Shown one piece after another: positions 52,814 through 61,926 of a stretch of 64,000 nucleotides of DNA. The position numbers and the translations under genes are program-made. Source of the stretch: Paenibacillus silvae (GTDB lineage Bacteria > Bacillota > Bacilli > Paenibacillales > Paenibacillaceae); assembly GCF_014639235.1 (NCBI RefSeq), contig NZ_BMFU01000002.1, forward strand, positions 248,001-312,000, in the 5' to 3' direction. The stretch's first letter is position 1; each line of letters begins with the position of its first letter. Under the pieces are notes generated by a model that was not told where the DNA came from, searched no databases, and saw only the letters and a program-made list of their open reading frames with translations.

Positions 52814-54175
52814 TTAGTCCATATAAATGCCACCAAACACTGCAAACCGGCTGAATTGTGGTGTCGTTACCCCTACACCTTGCCAGCCAATAACAATACC
52901 AACTAATGTGCCTGCGGGAATGCTAATATTCAAACCCGTTAATTCTCCTTGTCTGATTGAATACTTTGGAATCGCCATGCCATCACCAATGTAAGGTTCA
53001 GTATACGTAAAAGTTCCCGGCAAAATGGTATAGATAATTTCATTAACTGCACTGCTCGGTGTAGCCGTCGCGAGACATGCAAATGGTGTCATTGTGGCAC
53101 CGGCACTTATCGTATCGCTATATTTGCTGCCAATTGTGACATAAATACTCCGAACCGTTCCGTCATACGGCATGATAAATGATGTTCCATAATTGTTTTC
53201 AATATTTGTGTCATTAAATGTAATCGTTCCATTCGCCCAATCGCCCGGTGCAAGTAAAATATTATAGTTGGTGTTAGGGCCAAACCCAGAGAATATAACC
53301 GTTTCCGGGTTTCCTTGATCATCAGTAGTTATTGCGGTAGCTGCATCGTTTGTGCTGGCAAACGGAATAATCCCTGCTACTGTAGCCTGTGCACCAGTCG
53401 CTCCGGTTGCACCTGCCACTCCTGCACCCGTGGCACCAGTTGCTCCGGTTGCACCTGCTACCCCTGCACCTGTAGCACCAGTCGCTCCTGTAGGTCCAGT
53501 TGCTCCTGTGGAGCTAGAAAAGATTAGCGTATAATTTACAGACGCTCCCGGCACACCGGCAGGGTTGTTTGCATTAGCTACATATACATTGTTGTTGTAC
53601 GTTACCATTTGTCCCTGGGCATATGCAGAAGCATTGCTCGGATCAAATTGCACAATATTGGTTAATAACTGTGCTGACTTACCTGGAGGACCTTGAGGAC
53701 CTACTGGTCCTTGTGGTCCAACTAATCCAGATGTTACTTGATTCATTGCGGTGCTCAAAGAGATGGAGATGCATCGGATCTGAATAACCAAATCATCCTT
53801 TAGCTGCTTCTTAATATTGAATAACAGAGTTACTTCCAGTAAATAATCTAGGAGAATTTGTAGATTCACAGCAAGCATGAACAATGAAACCGGGATAACC
53901 TCCGATGAAGCAATAGTAAGCTCTAATGCAGATTGAAGCTCTGCCTTCACATTAGGCTTGAATGAGGATTGATTCACCAGCAACAGCATACTGCGCAGTT
54001 CCTTCTGTAAACTGGCAATATTCTCTGGCGTCGGATTAGCAAATCCTGCCGGGATGCTGACCGCCAATGCGCTCAAAATCACTTCATACTGCTCCAGTTC
54101 CCTCGCTGAAATTGATATGAATGGCGAAGCAAACCTGAAGCGAAACCCTCTTGAGAATTCAAAATCATCCGACAT
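52814..54175 (-). CDS. Collagen-like protein with BclA/BclB-type C-terminal domain
   Basis: A 453-residue surface protein. An N-terminal helical domain of about 150 residues is followed by a first collagen stretch (GPQGPVGPQGPPG), a spacer containing a YTLIF-type carbohydrate-binding-like segment (AYAQGQMVTYNNNVYVANAN) and a second stretch of about 14 Gly-x-Thr/Ala triplets (GATGATGAGVAGATG, repeated). The last 180 residues form a beta-rich domain like those of exosporium collagen-like glycoproteins. Thr-rich triplets are common glycosylation sites in such proteins. No signal peptide is seen, which fits assembly in the mother cell. The start at 54175 is chosen over TTG 54187 by spacing to GGAAGG. 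Confidence 0.75.
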   Translation of the reverse strand: MSDDFEFSRGFRFRFASPFISISARELEQYEVILSALAVSIPAGFANPTPENIASLQKELRSMLLLVNQSSFKPNVKAELQSALELTIASSEVIPVSLFMLAVNLQILLDYLLEVTLLFNIKKQLKDDLVIQIRCISISLSTAMNQVTSGLVGPQGPVGPQGPPGKSAQLLTNIVQFDPSNASAYAQGQMVTYNNNVYVANANNPAGVPGASVNYTLIFSSSTGATGPTGATGATGAGVAGATGATGATGAGVAGATGATGAQATVAGIIPFASTNDAATAITTDDQGNPETVIFSGFGPNTNYNILLAPGDWANGTITFNDTNIENNYGTSFIMPYDGTVRSIYVTIGSKYSDTISAGATMTPFACLATATPSSAVNEIIYTILPGTFTYTEPYIGDGMAIPKYSIRQGELTGLNISIPAGTLVGIVIGWQGVGVTTPQFSRFAVFGGIYMD

Positions 54176-54765
54176 AAGCTGTATCAACCGCCTTCCGTTT
54201 AGATGCTAAATTCTATGAAGACAATCCTGGGTAATATAACTTTAATCGAAAGGTAATTATTGCGGGGGAAACTGATGCAGTGATTTATAAATACATTCAC
54301 TTCAACAATAGCTAACGATTGCAAAAAAAATTTAAGCCACCGGTACCTGAAGAATAAAGCTTTGCGGTCGCTTCGTAAAAATGCTTTTTGATTGTCTGCT
54401 TGACGGGGCTATGAAAAGCCCTCCTGCTCTTCTGTCTATCTTTACATTTTCCCACCAGAACACCGGATCGCATGTTATGGGATGGAGGAATAAATGTGAT
54501 TTACCATTATAAACGGTTCTTTCTAAAGAAACTAAGTAAGTATGTCACAAGGCGTATCTTTGTGCGAAAGACCTTTCAATTATATCTAAACTTCCCCCTT
54601 ATCCCAAACTATTTTACCTGTTCAACGTAGTCACTGGAGCTTCTAGATCTGCTTGAAAAGCGACTTGTTTTTTTGGAAATTAGATACCACAATAGTGCTA
54701 CACTGTTTGAACCAATTTAACTAAATATCCAAAATTGGTGCGTCCAACGCACAAACATTAAATCA
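54176..54765. other. Gene-free stretch of 590 bases
   Basis: No coding region is supported. It contains small hairpins, for example GGGGCTATGAAAAGCCC near 54405 and GTGCGT-CCA-ACGCAC at 54739-54753. The latter could be a weak terminator for the kinase gene because it is followed on the minus strand by CAATTTTGG. Confidence 0.5.
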
Positions 54766-56088
54766 TTAAAATCGAAATGGAACCTTTACAATGAAATGAA
54801 TCAGATCTTCTTCAAGTTCAAAATGTATTGTACCTTTATATTTATTAACAATTCGCTGTACTGTTGAAAGCCCTATCCCCTCGTGCGCCTCCTTGGTAGT
54901 AAATCCTGAATTAAAGATTCCTTTTAATTCTTCTATATCTCTGTCTAATTTATTTGAAACTTTAATGACATTGTTATTGTTGCGTTTTAATATCATGATG
55001 CCGATCCATCGCGAGTCATCATCATAATGGTCCACTTCATCTATAGCGTTCTGCAGTAAATTCCCAATTATTTTATTCGTTTCGTAAACGGAGCAGGGCA
55101 TCTGTTCTAAATTATAATGGATCATAATATCCAATTTAATGTTTTTCATAACGGCGATTTCATTAAACGTGCTGAGCAACGCACTGACTGCGGGTTCACT
55201 TAGCGGTAGAACATCATTAACAACACTTACGTCATGGACCATCGTTAAAATATAATCCTTACATTCCTTATATTTATTGTTTTCTAACATCCCATAAACT
55301 GCTTGCAAATGAAAATTGAAGTCATGACGCTGAGAACGAATAATTTGCATGAAACCTAACAAATCACTTTGATATTGTTGGCTTGTCTCAGACTCAATCC
55401 GTTCCGATGTAAATGAGAAAATTCTACTCATGAATAGAAGGAAAATTAAAAATAGAATGAACGCAATCAATATAAGGCAAATTTGAAGCGATGGCGGAAA
55501 CAAAATTAATCTTTCATTGAGGATAACTAACCACGCAATAAAAAGTAGCAGGACAACCATCATTATGATCGGATAGTAGCCAAATTTCGATTTATATTTT
55601 GTTGGGGGCAAGGGGCTCCATTCCATGTATTTAGATGAAAAGAATAGTCTTTTTAGAGTAACACTTATGGATACACTCAAATAGAGTAATGCTACGATTA
55701 GACGGATATACGGTTTATGGTGAATGGTGATCAATCCACTATAATGAACAATAATTTGATCAAGACCACTTATGAACATCAGTAACACACTCGCAAGCAG
55801 GAAACCATTTATGGTAACTGGATAAGAGAGCACCGCTGTTTTTTTAAAAGATACTACACTTGCCGTAAATATAGCTAAAATACCTAAGCATATAATAAAC
55901 TCATCAATGTAATGGTGATAGAATTTTAGGATGGAACAAAACACGCTCACAATCAAAGCTACGTAGCTCAATTTAATTATGATTTTCTTTGCATATGTTC
56001 TTCTAATCCATACAAATCCAAAAAGAAGTGAGGCATAGACTGCTGCAAAATCAGCGAAGAAGTTTACTACAAAAATAGACACGTCCAA
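54766..56088 (-). CDS. GHKL-type sensor histidine kinase (AgrC/CitS-like)
   Basis: A 440-residue sensor kinase of the HPK10/AgrC class. The first 240 residues form six or seven membrane helices without a large external domain, as in peptide-pheromone receptors. The phosphoacceptor region reads RSQRHDFNFHLQ, and the ATP-binding domain has NLLQNAIDEV and EGIGLSTVQRI. The start is TTG 56088, six bases after GGAGGGG; GTG 56103 would include the ribosome binding site itself. It follows the LytTR regulator gene by 37 bases. No pheromone precursor gene is seen nearby. Confidence 0.85.
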   Translation of the reverse strand: MDVSIFVVNFFADFAAVYASLLFGFVWIRRTYAKKIIIKLSYVALIVSVFCSILKFYHHYIDEFIICLGILAIFTASVVSFKKTAVLSYPVTINGFLLASVLLMFISGLDQIIVHYSGLITIHHKPYIRLIVALLYLSVSISVTLKRLFFSSKYMEWSPLPPTKYKSKFGYYPIIMMVVLLLFIAWLVILNERLILFPPSLQICLILIAFILFLIFLLFMSRIFSFTSERIESETSQQYQSDLLGFMQIIRSQRHDFNFHLQAVYGMLENNKYKECKDYILTMVHDVSVVNDVLPLSEPAVSALLSTFNEIAVMKNIKLDIMIHYNLEQMPCSVYETNKIIGNLLQNAIDEVDHYDDDSRWIGIMILKRNNNNVIKVSNKLDRDIEELKGIFNSGFTTKEAHEGIGLSTVQRIVNKYKGTIHFELEEDLIHFIVKVPFRF

Positions 56089-56125
56089 CGCACTCCCCTC
56101 CACTCAGCAAGGTCTTTGGTTTCAT

Positions 56126-56869
56126 CTAATGAAATTTAATTCCTTTTTTCGTCAGATACCTTTTCAATTCAATATGCTTATCTCTACTTAAGGGTAAGCC
56201 ATCTTTGGCATTCTTTAGTCTGAGATTATACGATCTTTTGAAATCATCTATATAAATCCCTTCTATTTTGTCTAAAGGAATTAGAAACGACTGGTGGGAA
56301 CGAAAGAAATTAAATTCACTAAAAATGGATTCTAATTTTTGTAGAGAATCACTTGAATGAATGACCTTTCCATCTTCAAAATGAATGAGAACTTTACGTC
56401 CTACTTTTTCTATAAACGTGATGTTATCCACAGTTATGATTTCCATCCCTCCATCTACATGGATGCCAATTTTTGATATAGCCTTTACCTTCTCGTTGCC
56501 TTTTATATTCCTGACCCTCGATAGCGCTTTTTCAAGTCGTATGACATGAACAGGCTTCACGAGGAAATCGATTGGACTAAAATCATATCCACTTAATGCA
56601 AATTCTACATTTCCGGTTAAGAAAATTAACAGCATTCCGGGGTATAAGGATTGGATGTGTTCAGCAAGTACAAAACCATGGGTATCCCCCATTTTGATAT
56701 CAAGAAATACCAGATCCACATTGTGATTCTGTAAACACCTTATGGCTTCCAATGCATTTGTAGCTTCACCGACAACACTAACATCATTGAAAATCTCGAG
56801 AGATGCTCTTAGCGTATCCAAACATACTTGCTCATCATCTATTATGAGTACCTTTATATTTGTCTCCAA
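56126..56869 (-). CDS. LytTR-type response regulator
   Basis: A 247-residue response regulator with a receiver domain (DDEQVCLD, phosphoacceptor Asp in LVFLDIKMGD, Lys in FLVKPVHV) and a C-terminal LytTR DNA-binding domain (FFRSHQSFLIPLDKIEGI). LytTR regulators normally pair with AgrC/LytS-type kinases, and the kinase gene follows. The start is TTG 56869, seven bases after GGGGG. Confidence 0.88.
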   Translation of the reverse strand: METNIKVLIIDDEQVCLDTLRASLEIFNDVSVVGEATNALEAIRCLQNHNVDLVFLDIKMGDTHGFVLAEHIQSLYPGMLLIFLTGNVEFALSGYDFSPIDFLVKPVHVIRLEKALSRVRNIKGNEKVKAISKIGIHVDGGMEIITVDNITFIEKVGRKVLIHFEDGKVIHSSDSLQKLESIFSEFNFFRSHQSFLIPLDKIEGIYIDDFKRSYNLRLKNAKDGLPLSRDKHIELKRYLTKKGIKFH

Positions 56870-57115
56870 CCAAATTCCCCCTAACATGCTGTAATTCATT
56901 AAAGTTCATCCATATGATATCCTATGCTAAATACCCAGCTCACCCGTAATCACGAATGACTTTCCTAACACATAAAGGAACTTATCGGCACTAACTGCAA
57001 GTAAAGCGAAAAGAATTTATGTTTGACCATAAATCCCTTTCGCTTATAGGTGAATCATAATGAACAAACACTTTAAGCACAACTAGCGCTTCCCAATCAA
57101 ATTATAAGTTCTTCC

Positions 57116-58021
57116 TTATAGTAACTCTTTACAAAATTCATGGATTCGAACTTGAACCAATCCTCTGCACATCGCTAACATATAGTAATCATAAGGATTC
57201 TTTTCTTTCGCTTCCTCCAGAGTCTGGGCATGAACTCTCGAATCTTCTTTTACTTGTTTCTCATATTCCTCTTTTATTATTGAAATGAGAGGCTTGTCTT
57301 TGTCATAGTCGAACGCGATAAGCACATATTTTATTGTGGTATATAAGTCTTCTCTTATCTTCGTTTTTAACTCTTCTTCCGATTTTCTGAAATATCTCTC
57401 GGCCATCTCTTCTAATGTCATTTCCTCCTTGTTTGCAAGGTTCCTATACGCCTTCAAGGTCAAATCGTACAAATAGGATATGTCCTGTTCTGCAATATTA
57501 AATTTACTATTGTTCAGTACATAATCAATGGCATCTCGAGTAACCGCCATAAGTCTTTTCTCCCTTAAGTCTTCTTCCAATAGTGATTTCTTATACTCTT
57601 CAACAGTATTTACACCGTCTATGTTAAGGGATGAAATAATGTTATCAGTGAGTTCTGCCAAGCTTCTCCTTTTCACCGACTTTACTTCAACCACAACATC
57701 TTCTTGTTCTTTCCATTTCAAAGATCTTGTTTCTCCCTTTTCCATCCCGATCAACTGCTTCTCAACCTCAACATCAAAAAGGCCAAGCCCGATCGTTAAC
57801 GTCAGATTATTTCTGTTTAACTCGTCTCGATCCCCTTTAATGTCCAACACAACGGAATCACCGTCTTCAATGATATCCACTTCCGTAGTCACTACATTCC
57901 TTTTAGCAATTTTATCTAACCGCTCATTCAATTCACTTTCAGTTAAAGGAACCCCGCGCATATCATCTGTAATATTAAATTGTCTATAATCGACTAATTC
58001 AATCAATGTAGAAGCCAACAT
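57116..58021 (-). CDS. Trigger-factor-like chaperone lacking the ribosome-binding domain
   Basis: A 301-residue soluble protein that resembles trigger factor from the linker onward. It has a peptidyl-prolyl isomerase-like segment (EDGDSVVLDIKGD, then IGLGLFDVEVEKQLIGMEKG) and a charged helical C-terminal domain. The N-terminal ribosome-binding domain of full-length trigger factor (about 430 residues) is missing. The start follows AAAGGA. It lies between thioredoxin and the LytTR pair and could be a specialised folding factor working with the thioredoxin. Confidence 0.75.
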   Translation of the reverse strand: MLASTLIELVDYRQFNITDDMRGVPLTESELNERLDKIAKRNVVTTEVDIIEDGDSVVLDIKGDRDELNRNNLTLTIGLGLFDVEVEKQLIGMEKGETRSLKWKEQEDVVVEVKSVKRRSLAELTDNIISSLNIDGVNTVEEYKKSLLEEDLREKRLMAVTRDAIDYVLNNSKFNIAEQDISYLYDLTLKAYRNLANKEEMTLEEMAERYFRKSEEELKTKIREDLYTTIKYVLIAFDYDKDKPLISIIKEEYEKQVKEDSRVHAQTLEEAKEKNPYDYYMLAMCRGLVQVRIHEFCKELL

Positions 58022-58129
58022 CGAATCATTCCTTTACCTGTTTATAGTTGTTGTCTTTCCGTTCTGGCAAATTGTTATAAAAAAAGCCAAGGAGAAGTGA
58101 AATAGCCCATTCTCTTTAGCCAGTCTCTC

Positions 58130-58444
58130 TTAGTACATAATATTGCTAATGATTTCTTTAATTTGCGGCAAAGTCATACTTCCCACTTGGTCTTGAACCA
58201 ATTTCCCGTCTTTATAGAAATGAACCATAGGCACCCCGCGAATATTGTGCTTCTCAGCCATGTCATGTTCCACGGTTGTATTTACCTTAATAATATCAAG
58301 GAAAGGCATTTCAAAAATAAGCTCATCTAAAACATCAGACAAGTATTCACAAGGTCCGCACTTTTCTCCGTAAAAATCAACAATAGTGAACCCCTCATTG
58401 ATGATTTCTTCATACGTTGCAGCATTGTAATTCGTAATGGCCAT
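58130..58444 (-). CDS. Thioredoxin-like protein
   Basis: A 104-residue cytosolic thioredoxin with the active site CGPC at residues 29-32 and the cis-Pro in RGVPMVHFY. The sequence around the active site (YGEKCGPCEY in place of the WAxWCGPC of housekeeping thioredoxins) is divergent. GGGGAGG precedes the ATG. It is the first gene of the group followed by the trigger-factor-like gene 108 bases later. Confidence 0.88.
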   Translation of the reverse strand: MAITNYNAATYEEIINEGFTIVDFYGEKCGPCEYLSDVLDELIFEMPFLDIIKVNTTVEHDMAEKHNIRGVPMVHFYKDGKLVQDQVGSMTLPQIKEIISNIMY

Positions 58445-58736
58445 ACTTATTTTCCTCCCCTATTAAAAAATAGTTCTTCATGTCCATAATGCTAACATCA
58501 TAATCACACCACGTCTATACACCTCGTTTATTCAGGTAGAAAACGTGCTTATTCTGTTCATTCAGAGGATGGATGAGTAAGAAAATATAACATATCATCC
58601 GAAAAAATCTAAAATTGAGCTCCTCCTCTATTGAAAATATGCTACATGCTCACTCGAAACAATAAATCATAGTGTGTCCTAAGTTTTCATTCATCGTACC
58701 AGAAAAGAGAGTAAAGAGGAGAGCTTAGAACGCAAT

Positions 58737-58792
58737 CTTTAGAATTTCTTTAGATTTCTCACCAGAAGTTCTTTATAGGTTCTCTTTATGAT
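58737..58792 (+). promoter_or_regulatory. CTTTAGA tandem operator and promoter, copy A
   Basis: CTTTAGA at 58737-58743 and again at 58748-58754 (11-bp period), then 32 bases to a TATGAT -10 at 58787-58792. A weaker third element (CTTTATA) lies at 58771. The same arrangement precedes the DedA gene. The rest of 58445-58841 contains no gene. Confidence 0.65.
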
Positions 58793-58841
58793 GATGAATG
58801 AAGTCAGGTAAGTAAAAGCGCCGGTCATTGGAGTGATTGAT

Positions 58842-59927
58842 TTGATTCATTTTTCATCATCATTATTTCGCAACAGTAATATTCGCACGAATATTTTGAT
58901 TAGTGCGGCTATCAGTTTCTTGATTGGATTTTTCTCTACGTTCGTTTTCACATTCTCATTAGCCCTATTTGCATATCTGAGCGAAACCTTTGTCATTTAT
59001 AAACACTTGCCTTATTTCATCCCGATTCTTTTTTTGATTGCTTTTATTCTGTCGTTCCTAGTTTTAACGCGTCATATTGTAAAAGATTTAATCGTGATTA
59101 ATCACTCTGTACAAACCATCGCCAAAGGTGATCTCGGATACAGAATTCCAGATATGCACATAAGTGAATTCAAAAATCTTTCATCGAATCTCAACACCAT
59201 ACTGAATCATATTCACAACGAAACAAAGAAGCATAACCAGCTGGAGGACAGTCGCATTGATTTAATAAAAAAGGCAAGTGAAGAATTATATCTTCCATTG
59301 ACTCACTTGATCAGCAATGTTGAGCGTTTAACGATCCATTCAGCCAAGGATTCACAACAATACTCAACCCTTCTACAGATCATTTATGACGACGCACTCC
59401 AGTTGAAAGAAATCATGGATGATTTGCTTGAATTGTCCCGACTTACTTTCACAGAAGACCGTTTCAACTTTGCAGATACAGACCTTTCCTTTTTTCTTGA
59501 TGAGGTCATCTTCGGCTTGATTCCGCTAGCTGAGAAAAAAGGAGTCAAATTAAAAAAAGAATTGATCTTATTTCCGATCCATTCTCAGATTGATAAAAGC
59601 AAGATATCTGCAGCCATAACACACCTTCTTAAAATAACGATGAGTTATTCAAACAATAATGGGGTTGTTCGTTTCACAATGAACGTGTTGAAGAACAATA
59701 TCATGATTGGTATTGAGCATCAAACGGAATCCATTGTCAGTCCTGCACATCAAAAAACATTATATAATGCTGTGCAAAAATCCCATCAAATTCAGTCTCA
59801 AAGAGCGCTCGCACTATCCATAGCTCGAACAATCATCGAAAAGCACGGAGGCTCTTTATCGTTAAGCCATATTAACAATAGCGTTTTTATAACGTTACCC
59901 TTGGATAGACAAGGCTCTACGCAATGA
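58842..59927 (+). CDS. Pseudo-histidine kinase, catalytically dead paralogue of the VanS-like sensor
   Basis: A 361-residue membrane protein with two transmembrane helices, a HAMP domain (RHIVKDLIVINHSVQTIAKG) and remnants of the dimerisation and ATPase domains. It aligns with the functional kinase at 61910-62998. The phosphoacceptor His in that SHDLRTPLT is Glu here (SEELYLPLT, residue 147), the N-box Asn is Ile (LLKITMSYS), and the GLGLS glycines are Ala (ALALS). It therefore cannot autophosphorylate by the normal route. The start is TTG 58842, eight bases after GGAG; GTG 58833 is too close. It may modulate its paralogue by forming heterodimers, which is inference. Confidence 0.8.
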   Translation: MIHFSSSLFRNSNIRTNILISAAISFLIGFFSTFVFTFSLALFAYLSETFVIYKHLPYFIPILFLIAFILSFLVLTRHIVKDLIVINHSVQTIAKGDLGYRIPDMHISEFKNLSSNLNTILNHIHNETKKHNQLEDSRIDLIKKASEELYLPLTHLISNVERLTIHSAKDSQQYSTLLQIIYDDALQLKEIMDDLLELSRLTFTEDRFNFADTDLSFFLDEVIFGLIPLAEKKGVKLKKELILFPIHSQIDKSKISAAITHLLKITMSYSNNNGVVRFTMNVLKNNIMIGIEHQTESIVSPAHQKTLYNAVQKSHQIQSQRALALSIARTIIEKHGGSLSLSHINNSVFITLPLDRQGSTQ

Positions 59928-59940
59928 AGCAAATACAAAC

Positions 59941-59996
59941 CTTTAGATTTTCTTTAGAAAGATGCTCATAAAATCCTTAGTTTTCATGAGTAATAT
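59941..59996 (+). promoter_or_regulatory. CTTTAGA tandem operator and promoter, copy B
   Basis: CTTTAGA at 59941-59947 and 59952-59958, then 32 bases to TAATAT at 59991-59996, the same layout as copy A. A partial third element (CCTTAGT) lies at 59975. It is located just before the DedA gene. Confidence 0.65.
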
Positions 59997-60029
59997 GTAG
60001 ACATCATCACGAGAGAGGAAGGGAAACGA

Positions 60030-60524
60030 ATGGTCATCCATACAATTTTAGAATTTCTGCATCATTATGGTTATTTGTTTTTCTTCTTTGCCTTTTCGTT
60101 AGGTCCATTTGGGGTTCCCATTCCAAACGAAATCACTATTCTTACCGCGGCGATCTTAAGTCATAGCGGAGTAATAAATTCGTGGCTGACATATTTTTGT
60201 ATCTTAATGGGATTGTTAACCGCAACGACACTTTTTTATTTGGCAGGTAAATTTTTTGGTCCGAGTTTAAAGAGAAAATTCCACACCAATAAACATTATA
60301 AAAAAGCGGAGAACATTTTAGACCGTAAAGGGAATAATGCTATCTGTGTTGGCATGTTTATTCCCGTCGTCCGATATTTTTTACCTTTATTGATCGGGCT
60401 AAGCGGTGTAAAGTACAGAAAATTTGCTGTGGTTTCATACTCCGTTGCAATCTTCTGGACAATGCTATTGTTTACAATCGGTACTTTTTTCGGCGAACGC
60501 CTGCTTTCTGTTCTTCCTTTTTAA
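60030..60524 (+). CDS. DedA-family membrane protein
   Basis: A 164-residue DedA (SNARE-associated) membrane protein. Landmarks are LGPFGVPIPNEITIL near the start and FIPVVRYFLPLLIGLSGV with the conserved Arg and Pro. The family includes undecaprenyl-phosphate and phospholipid flippases linked to resistance against cationic peptides. It is at the short end of the family. The start follows GAGGAAGG. It has its own CTTTAGA-type promoter and is followed by the first methyltransferase gene. Confidence 0.87.
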   Translation: MVIHTILEFLHHYGYLFFFFAFSLGPFGVPIPNEITILTAAILSHSGVINSWLTYFCILMGLLTATTLFYLAGKFFGPSLKRKFHTNKHYKKAENILDRKGNNAICVGMFIPVVRYFLPLLIGLSGVKYRKFAVVSYSVAIFWTMLLFTIGTFFGERLLSVLPF

Positions 60525-60611
60525 GACAAGCTTCCTGCTTTACAAACCTGAGCCTATGGCTCATTAACTCAACAAGATTTAAATTCTTAACTTAAGATGG
60601 GGGTCATCAAG

Positions 60612-61190
60612 GTGAAAGTCAAAGAAAATATGTTTTTTTTACGCAGCTTTATGCAAAACCCAAAACACATAGGAAGTGTCATTCCTAGTTCCAGGTTCCT
60701 AGCTAAAAAAATGGTCAAACAAGCGCCCTGGCGTGAGGTGAAGGCTATTGCTGAACTCGGATCGGGAACCGGAGCAATTACAAGGCATATTAGCAATCAT
60801 GTTACGGATTCAATGAGAGTGCTATTGTTTGAAATGAATGATACGATGAGAACAAGTCTGGAACAGGAATTCCCTCAGTATTCAAGTTATAAAAATGCAG
60901 CAAATCTGGTAGAATGCATGAAGCAACAACAGATCGAACAATTAGATTGTATATTCAGCGGTCTTCCCTTTTTCAACTTCGAATCTGAATTAAGAAAAAC
61001 ATTGGTGGATCAAATTGTACAGGCTTTGAAACCTGGAGGATTATTCATTGCTTTCCAATACTCGTTACAGATGAAGAAGATACTTTCTGAGCATTTTATT
61101 ATTGAGACGATTCCTTTTGTTCCACTAAACATTCCTCCAGCTTTTGTATACGTATGTCGAAAAAAGGAAACGCTATTGAATCATTCATGA
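60612..61190 (+). CDS. PmtA-like phospholipid N-methyltransferase-type protein, copy 1
   Basis: A 192-residue class I SAM methyltransferase of the group that contains phospholipid N-methyltransferase PmtA and is often annotated as rRNA adenine methyltransferase-like. Motif I is IAELGSGTGAITR, the acidic loop is LLFEMND, and motif IV reads IFSGLPFFNF. Front and back signatures (NPKHIGSVIPSS, IPPAFVYVCRKK) are nearly the same as in the second copy at 63041-63598. The start is GTG 60612, eight bases after GGGGG. The substrate is probably a membrane lipid, by family and context. Confidence 0.8.
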   Translation: MKVKENMFFLRSFMQNPKHIGSVIPSSRFLAKKMVKQAPWREVKAIAELGSGTGAITRHISNHVTDSMRVLLFEMNDTMRTSLEQEFPQYSSYKNAANLVECMKQQQIEQLDCIFSGLPFFNFESELRKTLVDQIVQALKPGGLFIAFQYSLQMKKILSEHFIIETIPFVPLNIPPAFVYVCRKKETLLNHS

Positions 61191-61230
61191 TTTTGAAATT
61201 CTATTTTAGTGCACAAAAGGAGCCATCCCA

Positions 61231-61926
61231 ATGAATACCGTTCTTGTTGTAGACGATGATCCTGAGATCAGAGATATCATCCACGTATATTTACGTAATG
61301 AAGGATACACAATCATCGAGGCTGCTAATGGAGAAGAAGCCTTGCATGCGTTCGAGCACCAAGCCTCCATCCAACTTGTGATCCTCGACGTCATGATGCC
61401 AAAGATGGACGGCATTCAGGCCTGCTTCAAAATCAGAGAGATCTCCGACGTCCCTATTATTATGTTATCAGCCAAAGAAGAAGACATTGATAAAATTACA
61501 GGGTTAACTACGGGTGCTGATGATTACATGACCAAACCCTTTAATCCGTTAGAACTTTTGGCCAGGGTAAGAGCCCAGCTCCGGCGCCAGACGTTACTGA
61601 ACAAAAAAGAAGAAGTCAAAGACCTTATCATCATTAGAGATCTGATCATCGACAAGAGTAAACATTCCGTTAAGAAAAACGACAAAGAAATCGCATTAAC
61701 CCCTTTGGAATTTTCTGTTTTAGAGTTGCTTTCCAGTCGACCTGGACAAGTTTTTAGCCCGGAGCACATTTATGAAACGGTTTGGAACGAGCCATATGGT
61801 TATTCAGATAATACCGTTATGGTTCATGTTCGGAATTTAAGAGAAAAAATCGAGGAAACACCTAGAAGCCCTCAGTACATTAAAACGGTTTGGGGAGTTG
61901 GGTATAAAATTGAAGCGACTATTTAA
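61231..61926 (+). CDS. OmpR-type response regulator (VanR-like)
   Basis: A 231-residue OmpR-class response regulator: DDDPEIRD, phosphoacceptor Asp in LVILDVMMPK, Lys in MTKPFNPLELLARV and a winged helix (LTPLEFSVLELLSS, then TVMVHVRNLREKIE). It resembles VanR/BceR-type regulators of cell-envelope stress. GGAGCC precedes the ATG. It overlaps the sensor gene. OmpR-class regulators bind tandem repeats at 10-11 bp, which fits the CTTTAGA modules before the two upstream genes. Confidence 0.9.
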   Translation: MNTVLVVDDDPEIRDIIHVYLRNEGYTIIEAANGEEALHAFEHQASIQLVILDVMMPKMDGIQACFKIREISDVPIIMLSAKEEDIDKITGLTTGADDYMTKPFNPLELLARVRAQLRRQTLLNKKEEVKDLIIIRDLIIDKSKHSVKKNDKEIALTPLEFSVLELLSSRPGQVFSPEHIYETVWNEPYGYSDNTVMVHVRNLREKIEETPRSPQYIKTVWGVGYKIEATI

